Below, in pieces: positions 45,132-55,000 of a stretch of DNA of 64,000 bases. The stretch lies in contig NZ_JACBJG010000014.1 in NCBI RefSeq assembly GCF_015910535.1, positions 1 through 64,000 of the forward strand, in the 5' to 3' direction. The translations under genes and the position numbers were made by a program. Numbering within the stretch: the stretch's first letter is position 1; every line of letters begins with the position of its first letter. Source of the stretch: Saccharomonospora sp. NB11 (GTDB lineage Bacteria; Actinomycetota; Actinomycetes; Mycobacteriales; Pseudonocardiaceae). Under the pieces are notes generated by a model. That model did not search any database. It was not told the DNA's origin and saw only the letters and a program-made list of their open reading frames with translations.

Positions 45132-45842
45132 TCAGCAGATGACGGCGACGTCGGCGCCCGCGGCGAACGAGACGTGCACGTGGTCCATGTGGTTCGCGGT
45201 GGGGCTGCCGCGGTCCTCCATCGTCGTCCAGCCTGAGCCGCTGTTGATGCGCTGGTACCAGATGACGTAGGTGATGCCGAACTCGGCCTGGTGGGCCACG
45301 AGGTACTCCGAGAGCTCGTCGCCCACTGCCGGGTCGACCATGAAGTCGAGGGCGAGTCCGACGGGGTGGTCGCTGGCGTTCGCGCGCCCGGCCCGACCGC
45401 CCACCGAGTCGACCGCGAACCGGGTGAGCACGTGGTGTCCGACCTGTGCCACGTGCGGCTCGGTGTTCTCCAGGTCGGTCGAGCACGCCTGCGGCTCGGG
45501 CTCGACGGGCTCCGGCGGTGGAGCTTCCTCGGTGGTGGTCTCCGAGGTCGGTTCCGGCTCGGTCGTCTCGGTGGTCTCGGGTGGTGTGGACGTCGTGGTG
45601 GACGTGGTCGGGGTCGAGGTGGAGGACGGCGGCGGTTCGATGCTCGTCGAGGAGGTCGGGGCCGGGCCGCCCGACATGACGAGTGCCGCGGACGCGGGGT
45701 CGCTGCGGACCAGACCGTTCGTGGTGTAGATCATCAGCGCCAGCGCGGCGGCGGCGACCACGCCCAAGGCGGTCGGGGCGATCCATATCCGAGGTTGGGT
45801 CGGTTTGCGATGCCGACCGCGTGCCGTCCGATGTCTCGTCAT
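45132..45842 (-). CDS. Membrane-anchored M15-like (ARB_07466-type) envelope protein
   Basis: A 236-residue protein. A basic N terminus precedes one membrane helix (about residues 21-42), then a 70-residue Thr/Pro/Ser/Glu linker likely to span the wall. The C-terminal domain carries HPVGLALDFM and DHVHVSF, the His/Asp/His metal-site pattern of M15-type D-Ala-D-Ala peptidases and related folds. Two cysteines may form a disulfide. It probably acts on or binds peptidoglycan outside the cell. It is convergent with the isomerase gene. Confidence 0.75.
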   Translation of the reverse strand: MTRHRTARGRHRKPTQPRIWIAPTALGVVAAAALALMIYTTNGLVRSDPASAALVMSGGPAPTSSTSIEPPPSSTSTPTTSTTTSTPPETTETTEPEPTSETTTEEAPPPEPVEPEPQACSTDLENTEPHVAQVGHHVLTRFAVDSVGGRAGRANASDHPVGLALDFMVDPAVGDELSEYLVAHQAEFGITYVIWYQRINSGSGWTTMEDRGSPTANHMDHVHVSFAAGADVAVIC

Positions 45843-45972
45843 CGTCCCTCAACTCCCGTGATCCCAGCGCCGGTGAGATTAAGAACCGGCAACGAAGAAG
45901 TCACGAGAGAGTGGGGATGGACACAGTCGGATAACGATATTCGTGATCGCGCGTGTCGTTCCCGTGATTGTC

Positions 45973-46473
45973 CTAACGGGACCAGAACCAGTCCTGATCA
46001 CGAGCCTGACGCAGTGCCTGCTTGCGTCGCTCGGCGTCCAGCCGGTCGATGTACAGGTAACCGTCGAGGTGATCGACCTCGTGCTGGAGGCACTGGGCCA
46101 TCAGTCCCTCGCCCGAGACGATCACCGGCTCGTTGCGGAGGTCCACACCCTTGACCGTCGCGCGCACTGCGCGCACCGTCGCGAATCCGAGGCCGGGCAG
46201 AGACAGGCAGCCCTCCATGACCTCGTGCTTCTCCTCGGAGAGCTCGACGATCTCCGGGTTGAGCACGTAGCCGAGGTCGCCGTCGACGTTGTAGCTGAAC
46301 GCCCGCACCCCGACCCCGATCTGGGGTGCGGCGAGGCCGGCCCGTCCTGGTGCCTGCACCGTGTCGAGGAGATCGTCCACCAACGCCCGGGTCGTGTCGT
46401 CGAAGGTGGTGATCGGGTCGGAGGGCGACTTCAACACCGGGTCGCCGAAGTAGCGGATGTCGCGCTTGGCCAT
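45973..46473 (-). CDS. def: Peptide deformylase
   Basis: A 166-residue metal enzyme that removes formyl groups from nascent proteins. All three PDF motifs are present: GLAAPQIG (46-53), EGCLSLP (87-93) with Cys89, and QHEVDHLDG (130-138) with His131, Glu132 and His135. The N-terminal sequence and compact length match actinobacterial Def. ATG at 46473 is preceded by GGAAGGA at suitable spacing, and a TAAGCT -10 box lies at 46512-46517. Confidence 0.95.
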   Translation of the reverse strand: MAKRDIRYFGDPVLKSPSDPITTFDDTTRALVDDLLDTVQAPGRAGLAAPQIGVGVRAFSYNVDGDLGYVLNPEIVELSEEKHEVMEGCLSLPGLGFATVRAVRATVKGVDLRNEPVIVSGEGLMAQCLQHEVDHLDGYLYIDRLDAERRKQALRQARDQDWFWSR

Positions 46474-46543
46474 GCTCGTGGTCCTTCCGGGAAGTGATGA
46501 CGGCGCGAGCTTAGCGACGCCGTGACCACCGCGAACACGCTCG

Positions 46544-49500
46544 CTATGCGCGCAGGCGCAAGCCCTTCGGGGTCGCGCGGAAGCCGGCTTCGCGGAGCAC
46601 CACGGCGAGCTCCGAGGTCAACACCTGTTCGCCGTCGGCCCGCTGGACCTGCAACTGCCCGAGCCACCCGTCGCGGACGGCGTCCGACAACGCCCCGGCG
46701 GCGGCCCGGAGGATGATCGGGTCGTCGGTGAACGACAGCAACGACCGGCCACCCCGCTCGACGTACAGGGCAGGGGTGCCGTCGACGAGCACGGTGAGCG
46801 CTCCTGCCTTGCGTGCGGGGCGATGCTTCGTGTCGCCCACGACCGGCGGCCAGGCGAGCGCCGCGCCGTATGGCTGGGCGGGATCGGCGGCAGCGAGGAC
46901 GACGGCCCGCTGCTCCGGCCGCCAGCCCCCGGCGTCCGCGACGGCACGAAGCCGGTCGACGGCCCCACGCACGGCGAACTGCGCCGCACCCAGCCCCTCC
47001 ACGACGTAGCCACGGACGACGTGCCCCGAGTCCTCCATACCACGCAACACCCGGTAGACGGCCGAGAAGCCGCCGGTGACCCGTTCCGTGTCGAGCGCGC
47101 CACGGGTCAGCACACCATGGCGTTCGAGGAACGACTCCGTCCGGGCGTGGGCGCGGCGCGTGGGGTCGGTCTCGCGCGGTGGGGTCAGGCCCCATCGCCC
47201 GGCGACCGTCGGGGGACCGGTGCGGCTGGGCATCGCGGGTCGGGCCGCGCGCAGCCGCGCGTACCGGCCCCGAGGTGTGGACCGTCGAGGCTTGTGTGCG
47301 GCACCCTTGCCCGCGACCTGGGCGCGCAGCGGCGCCAGCGTGTCACCGGTGACGAGGCCGGACCACACGAGATCCCACAACGCGGTGACCACGTCGGCGT
47401 CGGTGCACGGTTGGTCGAGCGTCACGGTGACGCGGTCGACGATCTGGCGGAAGAACAGACCGCCCCCTTCCAGGGCCGCGACGACGGCGTCGTGCAGCGG
47501 ACCGTGCGTGGACGTGTCCTCCACGTCCGGCAGCAGCGCCTCGGCGACGTCGGTGGGTGCCAGCGCGATCCACCCGTCACCACCGGAGAGCGAGCCGCAG
47601 CCGCACCACGTGACCTCGCCCGCCACCATCAGTTCGTCGAGCAGCGCCGGGTAGTAGCCGGGCAGCCTGCTCGGCAGGATCAGCGATTCCACCGCACTCG
47701 CCGGGAGTGGGGCTCCGGCCAGTTGTTCGACCACCGCGAGCACGTCGTCGGCCGTCGGTGTCCACCGGCTGGATCGGTGTGCGCCGACGCCGTGCCAGCT
47801 CGGCAGGAACCGTCCCAGCGCGGCGGGTTCGACCGGCTCGACCTCGGCGCGCAGCCGTGCCAGCGAGGCCCGCCGCAGTCGACGCAGCACGGCGGCGTCG
47901 CAGTACTCGGTACCTGCCTCGTGGGCCTGGGGACGGAGTTCGCCGCGCACGAGCGTGCCGTCGGCGGTCAACCGGTCGAGCACGCCGGTCACCACCGCGA
48001 GCCCGAGCCCGAACCGCGCCGCGGCGTCGTGGGCCGAGAACGGCCCCCGGGTGCGGGCGTAGCGGCGGAGCAGGTCGCCCAGCGGGTCGGCCACAGGCTC
48101 GGTGAACGCCTCGGGAACGCCCACCGGGAGAGCCGCGCCCAGGGCGTCGCGGACCCGGCCCGCGTCCTCGATCGCGAGATGGCGCTCCTCGCCCGCGATG
48201 CGGACGACGATGGCGCGACGTCGCGCCACGAGCTCGTCGAACCACTCCGGTCGGACGCCACGGGCGGCGGCCTCTTCACGCGTGAGGTCACCGAGGAAGC
48301 GCAGCAGGTCGGCCGTGTCCTCGGGCCCTCGGGCGTGGCGGTCGGGGTCGAGTCGCTGCAGCGAGCGTTCGACCTCGGCCACGACATCGGCGTCGAGCAG
48401 CTCGCGGATCGCCTCGGTGCCGAGCAGTTCCGCCAGCAACGTCGAGTCGAGCGACAGCGCCGCCGCCCGCCGCTCGGCCAGTGGGGCGTCGGTCTCGTAC
48501 AGGAACATGCCGACGTAGCCGAAGAGCAGGCTGCGGGCGAACGGCGAGGCCGACGGCGTCTCCACCTCGACGACTCGCACCGACCGCGCCGCGACGTCGG
48601 CCATCAGCTCCTTCAGCCCGCCCACGTCGTACACGTCCTGGAGACACTCGCGCATCGCCTCCAGCACGACGGGGAATCGCTCGTACTTGGCCGCGACCCC
48701 GAGCAACTGGGAGGCCCGCTGCCGTTGCTGCCACAGGGGCGTACGGCGTCGCGGGTCCCGCCGGGGCAGCAGGAGCGAGCGCGCCGCGCACTCGCGGAAC
48801 CGGGCCGCGAACAGCGCCGACCCGCTCACCTCGGTGGTGATCAGCTCCTCGACCTCGTCCGGATCGAGAACGACATCCTCCGCGCCGATCGTCACCTCCC
48901 GGCCCTCGTCGTCCAGCGCGTCCGGCAGCCGTAGCACGATGCCGTCGTCGGAGTGGGCGACCTGGGCGTCCACCCCGCGTCGTTCGCGCAGCCGCGCGGC
49001 AACGGCGAGGGCCCACGGGGCGTTGACCTGCGCGCCGAACGGGGAGTGCACGACCACGCGCCAGTCGCCGAGCTCGTCGCGGAACCGCTCCAGCAGCACG
49101 GTCCGGTCGCTGGGGACGTGGCGGGTGGCCTCGCGTTGCTCGTCGACGTAGGCCACGAGGTTCGCCGCCGCCCACGCGTCGAGTCCGGCCTCCTCGGCGC
49201 GTCGCAGTGCCTTGTCGCGTTCCGACGTGGACAGAAACCGGAGGAGTCGTCCCAGCGCGCGGCCCAGTTCCAGCGGTCGGCCCTGGGCGTCGCCCCGCCA
49301 GAACGGCATGCGCGCGGGGTGTCCGGGCGCGGGAACCACCAGGACCCGGTCGTGGGTGATGTCGGTGATCCGCCACGACGACGTGCCCAGCAGGATCGTG
49401 TCGCCCACCCGCGACTCGTAGACCATCTCCTCGTCGAGCTCGCCGACGCGGGACCCCGGCCGTTCCCCGTCGCCCGGCGTCATGACGGTGAACAGGCCGC

Positions 49501-51193
49501 GGTCGGGGATCGTGCCTCCCGACGTGACCGCGAGCCGTTGCGCCCCCGGCCTGCCCTCCAGCACGCCCGTGACGCGGTCCCAGGTGATGCGGGCACGCAG
49601 TTCGCCGAACTCCTCGCTCGGGTACCGCCCCGCCAGCATGTCCAGCACGGCGTGCAGCGCGTCGTCGGGCAGTGCCGCGAACGGGGCGGCCCTGCGCACC
49701 GTCGCCGCCACGTCGTCCACCGTGCGCGGTTCGACGGCGACCATGGCCACCACGTGCTGCGCGAGCACGTCCAGCGGGTTGCGGGGATAGCGCACGGCCT
49801 CGATGGCGCCTTCGGCCATGCGCTCGGCCACGACGGCGCACGAGACGAGGTCGCCCCGGAACTTGGGGAACATGACGCCCGTCGACACCGCTCCCACGTG
49901 GTGTCCCGCGCGACCGACGCGTTGCAGTCCCGACGCCACCGTGGGCGGCGCCTCCACCTGGATCACGAGATCGACGGCACCCATGTCGATGCCCAGCTCC
50001 AGCGAGGAGGTCGCCACCACGCAGGGCAGCGTGCCCGACTTGAGGTCCTCCTCGACGCGGCTGCGTTGCTCGCGCGACATCGAGCCGTGGTGGGCGCGCG
50101 CCACCACCGGAGCAGCCTCCGTCTGCGGGCGCGTCGTGCCCGACTGGCCGACCGCCTCGGCGGGGAAGTCGCTCGCTTCGTCGAGGTCGGCGGCCAGCTC
50201 CGCGCGCTCGGCGGCGAGTTCGTTGAGCCGGGCGGTGAGCCGTTCGGCGAGGCGCCGGGAGTTGGCGAACACGATCGTGGAGCGATGGGCTCGGACGAGG
50301 TCGAGCACGCGTTCCTCGACGGCAGGCCAGATCGACGGCCGTGGGGTCGGTTCGGGTAGCTCCAGGCTCGCGTCCGGGTCGGCCTCGCTGGGTAGAGGTG
50401 CCGGTTCCGTACGCGAGGGTCGAGCGTCGAGTTCCCCCATGTCCTCGACGGGCACCTCGACACGGACGTCGATCGTCTTGGTCAGTGGCGGTTGCACGAC
50501 CTGCACGGGCCTGCCGCCGGTGAGGAACGCACCCACCTCGTCGACGGGTCGGACCGTGGCCGACAACCCGATGCGTTGCGCCGGGTGTTCGAGGAGATCG
50601 TCCAGCCGCTCCAACGACAGCGCCAGGTGCGCGCCGCGTTTGCTGCCCGCCACCGCGTGCACCTCGTCGACGATCACCGTGTCGACACCTCGCAGCGACT
50701 CGCGGGCCGCGGAGGTCAGCAGCAGGAACAACGATTCCGGGGTGGTCACCAGGATGTCGGGCGGGGTGCGCGCGAACGCGCGCCGTTCGGCGGGCGTGGT
50801 GTCGCCCGTGCGCGTGCCCACGCTGATGTCCGGCGGCTCCAGTCCCCGACGCCGGAAGGCCTGCGAGATGCCGGTCAGCGGTGCCCGGAGATTGCGTTGC
50901 ACGTCCACGGCCAGTGCCTTCAACGGCGAGACGTACAGGACACGGCAGCGGCGACTGCGTTCCGGCGGCGGCAGCGTGGCCAGCCGGTCGAGCGCCCACA
51001 GGAACGCGGCCAACGTCTTGCCCGACCCGGTGGGTGCGATCACCAGCGCGTGCTCGCCCTCCTGGGCCGCGCGCCACGCGCCCTCCTGCGCGGCGGTGGG
51101 CGCTTCGAACGCGCTCGCGAACCAGTCCCGCGTGGCGGGGGAGAACAACGCGAGCGGCTCGGGACGGACGTCGTCAGGCACGTCTTCCATCAT
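46544..51193 (-). CDS. lhr: Lhr-type ATP-dependent DNA helicase
   Basis: A 1549-residue superfamily 2 helicase of the Lhr (large helicase-related) type. Helicase core: APTGSGKTLAAF (motif I), VDEVHAVAGSKRGAHL (motif II, DEVH), LSAT (III) and the VATSSLELGIDMG...RVGRAGH region (V-VI). It is followed by the winged-helix domain and the long C-terminal DUF4145/Lhr-CTD part. In mycobacteria Lhr is a 3'-5' single-stranded-DNA-dependent helicase linked to DNA repair, which suits its position beside recA/recX. ATG at 51193 is chosen; GTG at 51202 is equally possible and no ribosome site decides. Confidence 0.93.
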   Translation of the reverse strand: MMEDVPDDVRPEPLALFSPATRDWFASAFEAPTAAQEGAWRAAQEGEHALVIAPTGSGKTLAAFLWALDRLATLPPPERSRRCRVLYVSPLKALAVDVQRNLRAPLTGISQAFRRRGLEPPDISVGTRTGDTTPAERRAFARTPPDILVTTPESLFLLLTSAARESLRGVDTVIVDEVHAVAGSKRGAHLALSLERLDDLLEHPAQRIGLSATVRPVDEVGAFLTGGRPVQVVQPPLTKTIDVRVEVPVEDMGELDARPSRTEPAPLPSEADPDASLELPEPTPRPSIWPAVEERVLDLVRAHRSTIVFANSRRLAERLTARLNELAAERAELAADLDEASDFPAEAVGQSGTTRPQTEAAPVVARAHHGSMSREQRSRVEEDLKSGTLPCVVATSSLELGIDMGAVDLVIQVEAPPTVASGLQRVGRAGHHVGAVSTGVMFPKFRGDLVSCAVVAERMAEGAIEAVRYPRNPLDVLAQHVVAMVAVEPRTVDDVAATVRRAAPFAALPDDALHAVLDMLAGRYPSEEFGELRARITWDRVTGVLEGRPGAQRLAVTSGGTIPDRGLFTVMTPGDGERPGSRVGELDEEMVYESRVGDTILLGTSSWRITDITHDRVLVVPAPGHPARMPFWRGDAQGRPLELGRALGRLLRFLSTSERDKALRRAEEAGLDAWAAANLVAYVDEQREATRHVPSDRTVLLERFRDELGDWRVVVHSPFGAQVNAPWALAVAARLRERRGVDAQVAHSDDGIVLRLPDALDDEGREVTIGAEDVVLDPDEVEELITTEVSGSALFAARFRECAARSLLLPRRDPRRRTPLWQQRQRASQLLGVAAKYERFPVVLEAMRECLQDVYDVGGLKELMADVAARSVRVVEVETPSASPFARSLLFGYVGMFLYETDAPLAERRAAALSLDSTLLAELLGTEAIRELLDADVVAEVERSLQRLDPDRHARGPEDTADLLRFLGDLTREEAAARGVRPEWFDELVARRRAIVVRIAGEERHLAIEDAGRVRDALGAALPVGVPEAFTEPVADPLGDLLRRYARTRGPFSAHDAAARFGLGLAVVTGVLDRLTADGTLVRGELRPQAHEAGTEYCDAAVLRRLRRASLARLRAEVEPVEPAALGRFLPSWHGVGAHRSSRWTPTADDVLAVVEQLAGAPLPASAVESLILPSRLPGYYPALLDELMVAGEVTWCGCGSLSGGDGWIALAPTDVAEALLPDVEDTSTHGPLHDAVVAALEGGGLFFRQIVDRVTVTLDQPCTDADVVTALWDLVWSGLVTGDTLAPLRAQVAGKGAAHKPRRSTPRGRYARLRAARPAMPSRTGPPTVAGRWGLTPPRETDPTRRAHARTESFLERHGVLTRGALDTERVTGGFSAVYRVLRGMEDSGHVVRGYVVEGLGAAQFAVRGAVDRLRAVADAGGWRPEQRAVVLAAADPAQPYGAALAWPPVVGDTKHRPARKAGALTVLVDGTPALYVERGGRSLLSFTDDPIILRAAAGALSDAVRDGWLGQLQVQRADGEQVLTSELAVVLREAGFRATPKGLRLRA

Positions 51194-51346
51194 GCGTGGC
51201 ACACCGACAGTTCGGCCCGGCGTGCGAGTGGGACGGGGACGGGACGGGGACCCGACGAGGACGACTTGCCGGGTGCGTCCCCCACGTCGGCGTCGGACGT
51301 GAAAGCATCACCGCGGTTTCTCGCGGAATTCGGCAAGGGAGAACTG

Positions 51347-53272
51347 GTGGGGATTCTGTCCGTCGATCTCGGTACGTCGAACACGGTCGCCGTACTCTCG
51401 GCACACGGGAGACAGCCCAGGGTCATCGACGTGGACGGCTCGGCCACGATGCCCTCGGCCGTGTTCGCCGAGGAGCAGGGCGAGCTGGTGGTGGGGCGTG
51501 ACGCCGAACGCCGGGCGCGACTCGACCCGACGCGATTCGAACCGAACCCCAAGCGCAGGGTCGACGAACAGACGCTTCTCCTCGGCACCGACGTGGTGCC
51601 GGTCAACGAGGCGCTGGCCGCCGTGCTGCGCCGAGTTCTCGACGAGACCGTGCGGCAACTCGGCGGGGAACTGCCGGAGGAGGTCCGCCTGACCCACCCG
51701 GCGCAGTGGGGGCCGGTGCGACGCAACGTGCTGTTGTCGGCCGCCCGGCTCGCGGGGATGGGCAACAGTGCCATCACGTTGGTTCCCGAGCCGGTCGCCG
51801 CCGCCGCCCACTTCGCCTCCTTCCCCGGCAAGGCGCTCGCGCCGGGACAGACGCTCGCCGTCTACGACCTCGGCGCGGGCACGTTCGACGTCGCCGTGCT
51901 CGGGGCCACGCCGAACGGCTTCACCGTGCTGGCCGAGGACGGACTGCCCGACCTGGGCGGACTCGACGTCGACCAGGCCCTGCTGGTGCACGTCGGCCGC
52001 GAGGTCTCGCACAGCGATCCGCAGCGGTGGCAGCGCCTGCTGCGTCCCGAGTCGACGGCCGACCGTCGGGCCCGCCGGGCTCTGCAGGAGGACGTGAAGG
52101 CCGCCAAGGAGGCGCTCTCGCGCCTGCCGCAGACCGAGGTGCCCATGCCCGAGCCGTTCTCGGACGTGCTGGTCACGCGGGCGGAACTCGAAGCACTGGT
52201 GCGCCCCACCATGCTGCGCAGCGTGGAGCTGCTCGCGCGCACGGTGCGGTCGGCCGGGTTGTCCCCCGACCAGCTCGCGGGCATCTACCTCGTCGGTGGG
52301 TCGAGCCGACTGCCGCTCGTGGGCAGTCTGCTGGCCGAGAAGCTCGGCGTGGTGCCTTCCAGCCTCGACCAACCCGAGACGGCGGTGGCGTTCGGCGCCC
52401 ACCACGTCGGCCCCGACGGGCTCAGCATGCGGACGCAGCAGGTCGATGGAGAGGTCGTCGGCGGGCAGTCGTCGGGACCGGCGGTGGTCACCGGACCGTA
52501 CTCGCCTCCAGCGGGCATGACTCCGCCGCAGCAGGCCGCCCCGCAGTACCAGCCCGTGGCACCGGCGCCCTACGGAGCGAACGGCGGGGGACAGCAGCAC
52601 ACCACGGCACCGCTCGGACCTCCTTCCGGGCCGTTGGCCACACAGCCTGCCCACTTCCCGACCGTGCCGGTGAGCGGGAAGAACAAGAGCCGCAAGGGCT
52701 GGTGGGTGGGCGCCGCCGTCGCGGTCGTGGCGATCCTCGGCGGTGTCGGGGCGTTCTTGTTCTGGCCTTCGTCCTCGGTCACCACCTACACGGCGCAGGA
52801 GTGCCGCGAACCGGGTGAGCCCGACGAGGAGGGCTTCACCGGCTGCCTGCGCCAGCTCGCGGGCGGTGTGCCCCGGGACAACGATTGCGCGCCCGGAACG
52901 GGCAAGGGAGCCGCCGCGCCTCCCAACGAGGAGGAACTCGGGGTCACGGTGACGTGCGCGGCACCCGGGCTGCCCGGCGCGCAAGTCACCTATATCCACT
53001 CGGACTCCACCGAGGTCATCGAGCAGTACACCGACGGCCTGATCAGCCGTACCGGCGGCGGGGACCAGGTGCAGGCGGAGTGGAGGGGCAACGGCCTGTC
53101 CGGCCGCTACGCCGCCTCGGCGGGGCGCAGCTCGTCGGTGCTGGTGTTCACGGTGGACGACCGCCCGCTCGCCGGGTTCGTCTACCAGGTCAACGTCACG
53201 GGCGACGGCGAGGCCACCCCGCCGAACGAGATGGCGAACTACTTCGAGGCCACGGTCCAGCCGGGGGAGTGA
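51347..53272 (+). CDS. Hsp70-family protein with membrane anchor and extracytoplasmic domain
   Basis: A 641-residue protein. Residues 1-365 form an actin/Hsp70 nucleotide-binding domain with phosphate motifs DLGTSNT (7-13) and YDLGAGTFDVAVL and the adenosine motif VGGSSRLPLVG. The usual Hsp70 peptide-binding domain is absent. Instead there is a Pro/Gln-rich linker, one membrane helix (about 451-473) and a 168-residue outer domain with four cysteines. GTG at 51347 follows AAGGGA; GTG at 51299 is an alternative. The role is unknown; it could link cytoplasmic ATP state to the envelope. Confidence 0.82.
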   Translation: MGILSVDLGTSNTVAVLSAHGRQPRVIDVDGSATMPSAVFAEEQGELVVGRDAERRARLDPTRFEPNPKRRVDEQTLLLGTDVVPVNEALAAVLRRVLDETVRQLGGELPEEVRLTHPAQWGPVRRNVLLSAARLAGMGNSAITLVPEPVAAAAHFASFPGKALAPGQTLAVYDLGAGTFDVAVLGATPNGFTVLAEDGLPDLGGLDVDQALLVHVGREVSHSDPQRWQRLLRPESTADRRARRALQEDVKAAKEALSRLPQTEVPMPEPFSDVLVTRAELEALVRPTMLRSVELLARTVRSAGLSPDQLAGIYLVGGSSRLPLVGSLLAEKLGVVPSSLDQPETAVAFGAHHVGPDGLSMRTQQVDGEVVGGQSSGPAVVTGPYSPPAGMTPPQQAAPQYQPVAPAPYGANGGGQQHTTAPLGPPSGPLATQPAHFPTVPVSGKNKSRKGWWVGAAVAVVAILGGVGAFLFWPSSSVTTYTAQECREPGEPDEEGFTGCLRQLAGGVPRDNDCAPGTGKGAAAPPNEEELGVTVTCAAPGLPGAQVTYIHSDSTEVIEQYTDGLISRTGGGDQVQAEWRGNGLSGRYAASAGRSSSVLVFTVDDRPLAGFVYQVNVTGDGEATPPNEMANYFEATVQPGE

Positions 53273-53279
53273 GTCCCGC

Positions 53280-53402
53280 TCACTTCCGCCGATTGCGGCG
53301 CGCGGTGATGACCAGCACGACCAGCGCGCTGCCGACCACCGCGATCGAGGCCAGCGTGAGCGCGGTCGACTGGAGCTCGGAGAACGCCTGCGACAACACC
53401 AT
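53280..53402 (-). CDS. Small single-pass membrane protein (40 aa)
   Basis: The minus strand encodes a 40-residue peptide with one strong membrane helix (about residues 13-34, LTLASIAVVGSALVVLVITA) and a basic C-terminal RRNRRK that should face the cytoplasm. A TAGGGT -10 box six bases before the ATG supports leaderless expression. It lies convergent with the Hsp70-like gene and divergent from DUF3046. The function is unknown. Confidence 0.6.
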   Translation of the reverse strand: MVLSQAFSELQSTALTLASIAVVGSALVVLVITARRNRRK

Positions 53403-53409
53403 GCGACCA

Positions 53410-53426
53410 CCCTACGGTCCGTAGGG
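53410..53426. promoter_or_regulatory. 17-bp perfect palindrome between divergent promoters
   Basis: CCCTACGG-T-CCGTAGGG overlaps the -10 box (53409-53414, minus strand) of the small membrane protein gene and lies 40 bases upstream of the DUF3046 start. Its perfection suggests a repressor site. Confidence 0.5.
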
Positions 53427-53465
53427 GGCGCCGTGGGGTCGACCGGGCTGACTACGCTGAAGCCG

Positions 53466-53660
53466 ATGCGAATCACGGTGTTCCGACGGCTCATGGAGGA
53501 GGAGTTCGGCGCGATGCGCGCCGAGACCCTCGCGGCCGACCACGTGCTCAGCGCGCTCGGCGGCCGGACGGCCGACGAGGCGCTCCGCGACGGCTACTCG
53601 GCCAAGGAGGTCTGGCACGCGGTGTGCGTCGAGTTCGACGTACCGCCGGAGCGGCGGTGA
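53466..53660 (+). CDS. DUF3046 family protein
   Basis: A 64-residue protein matching the short DUF3046 family (MRITVFRRLMEEEFG at the start, then DHVLSALGGRTADEAL and GYSAKEVWHAVC). The gene is characteristically found just upstream of recA in actinobacteria, as here, but its function is unknown. TACGCT seven bases before the ATG indicates a leaderless start. An upstream GTG at 53433 is less likely because the family begins at MRITVF. Confidence 0.88.
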   Translation: MRITVFRRLMEEEFGAMRAETLAADHVLSALGGRTADEALRDGYSAKEVWHAVCVEFDVPPERR

Positions 53661-53758
53661 CCACCGGTGGTGTCTGACGACGGTGCGGGACCCGGTGGAA
53701 GTGTCTACCGGCTCACCCGGACGGCGAGCGCCGAATCGTTCGGGGTGTCGCATCGACG

Positions 53759-53774
53759 TCGAACACCTGTTCGG
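53759..53774 (+). promoter_or_regulatory. LexA (SOS) box of recA
   Basis: TCGAAC-ACCT-GTTCGG matches the actinobacterial LexA box in 11 of 12 fixed positions. A TATCGT -10 box follows at 53776-53781, the same arrangement as the damage-inducible recA promoter of mycobacteria. About 170 bases of leader separate it from recA. Confidence 0.8.
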
Positions 53775-53949
53775 CTATCGTGGTGTCCACAATCCGGTCA
53801 GGCTGTGGACAACCACCCGGTCCGGCCGCGAACTGTCCGACCCCGCCCGTAACGTCGGACCCGAACAACAGACATCCCTCGGACTCCGACAGCACGTCTG
53901 CGCCACCGCACGTCTTCGGGCCCGATGAGCAGCCAATGAGGTGGATTCC

Positions 53950-54987
53950 ATGCCAGCAGCACCGGACAAGGGCAAAGCGCTCGACCTGGCCCTTGCCCAG
54001 ATCGACAAGCAGTTCGGCAAGGGATCGGTGATGCGTCTCGGTGAGGACAGCAGGCCGCCGGTCGAGGTCATCCCCACGGGGGCGATCGCGCTGGACATCG
54101 CGCTGGGGATCGGTGGGTTGCCGCGGGGCCGCATCGTCGAGGTCTACGGTCCCGAGTCGTCGGGTAAGACGACGGTCGCGCTGCACGCGGTGGCGAACGC
54201 CCAGAAGGCCGGTGGCATCGCCGCCTTCATCGACGCCGAGCACGCCCTCGACCCCGAGTACGCCAAGGCACTAGGCGTCGACACCGACGCCCTGCTGGTC
54301 TCCCAACCCGACACCGGTGAGCAGGCGCTGGAGATCGCGGACATGCTGATCCGGTCCGGCGCTCTCGACATCCTGGTCATCGACTCCGTGGCTGCCCTGG
54401 TCCCGCGTGCGGAGATCGAGGGCGAGATGGGCGACTCGCACGTGGGCCTCCAGGCCCGCCTGATGAGCCAGGCGCTCCGGAAGATCACCGGTGCCCTGCA
54501 CAACTCGGGCACCACGGCGATCTTCATCAACCAGCTCCGCGAGAAGGTCGGCGTCATGTTCGGCAGCCCGGAGACCACCACCGGTGGTAAGGCGCTGAAG
54601 TTCTACGCCTCCGTCCGCCTCGACGTCCGCCGCATCGAGACGTTGAAGGACGGCGGTGAGCCGGTCGGTAACCGCACCAGGGTCAAGGTCGTCAAGAACA
54701 AGGTCGCGCCGCCGTTCAAGCAGGCCGAGTTCGACATCCTGTACGGCGTCGGCGTGTCTCGTGAGGGCTCGTTGATCGACATGGGGGTCGATCAGGGCAT
54801 CGTGCGGAAGTCGGGAGCCTGGTACACGTACGAGGGCGACCAGCTCGGCCAGGGCAAGGAGAACGCACGGCGTTTCCTGCGCGAGAACCCGGACGTGGCC
54901 AACGAGATCGAGAAGAAGATCAAGGAGAAGCTCGGCATCGGTGCCCAGGAGGGCGAGGACGGCGCTCCTGCTCCGGTCGACTTCTGA
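53950..54987 (+). CDS. recA: Recombinase A
   Basis: A 345-residue RecA with Walker A GPESSGKT (67-74), the MAW-type DNA-binding loops ([21 protein letters not shown] and the [14 protein letters not shown]...[13 protein letters not shown] region) and an acidic C terminus. No intein is present. It carries out strand exchange and stimulates LexA self-cleavage, so it also controls the HEPN promoter at 43.6 kb by inference. ATG at 53950 is preferred for its GAGGTGG site. recX follows 13 bases after the stop. Confidence 0.97.
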   Translation: MPAAPDKGKALDLALAQIDKQFGKGSVMRLGEDSRPPVEVIPTGAIALDIALGIGGLPRGRIVEVYGPESSGKTTVALHAVANAQKAGGIAAFIDAEHALDPEYAKALGVDTDALLVSQPDTGEQALEIADMLIRSGALDILVIDSVAALVPRAEIEGEMGDSHVGLQARLMSQALRKITGALHNSGTTAIFINQLREKVGVMFGSPETTTGGKALKFYASVRLDVRRIETLKDGGEPVGNRTRVKVVKNKVAPPFKQAEFDILYGVGVSREGSLIDMGVDQGIVRKSGAWYTYEGDQLGQGKENARRFLRENPDVANEIEKKIKEKLGIGAQEGEDGAPAPVDF

Positions 54988-55000
54988 CGGGCCGTCTGCG

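Noticed and set aside
53950-54987. Intein in recA
   Set aside because: RecA inteins occur in some mycobacteria, so it was checked; this recA is contiguous at 345 residues with no splice motifs.
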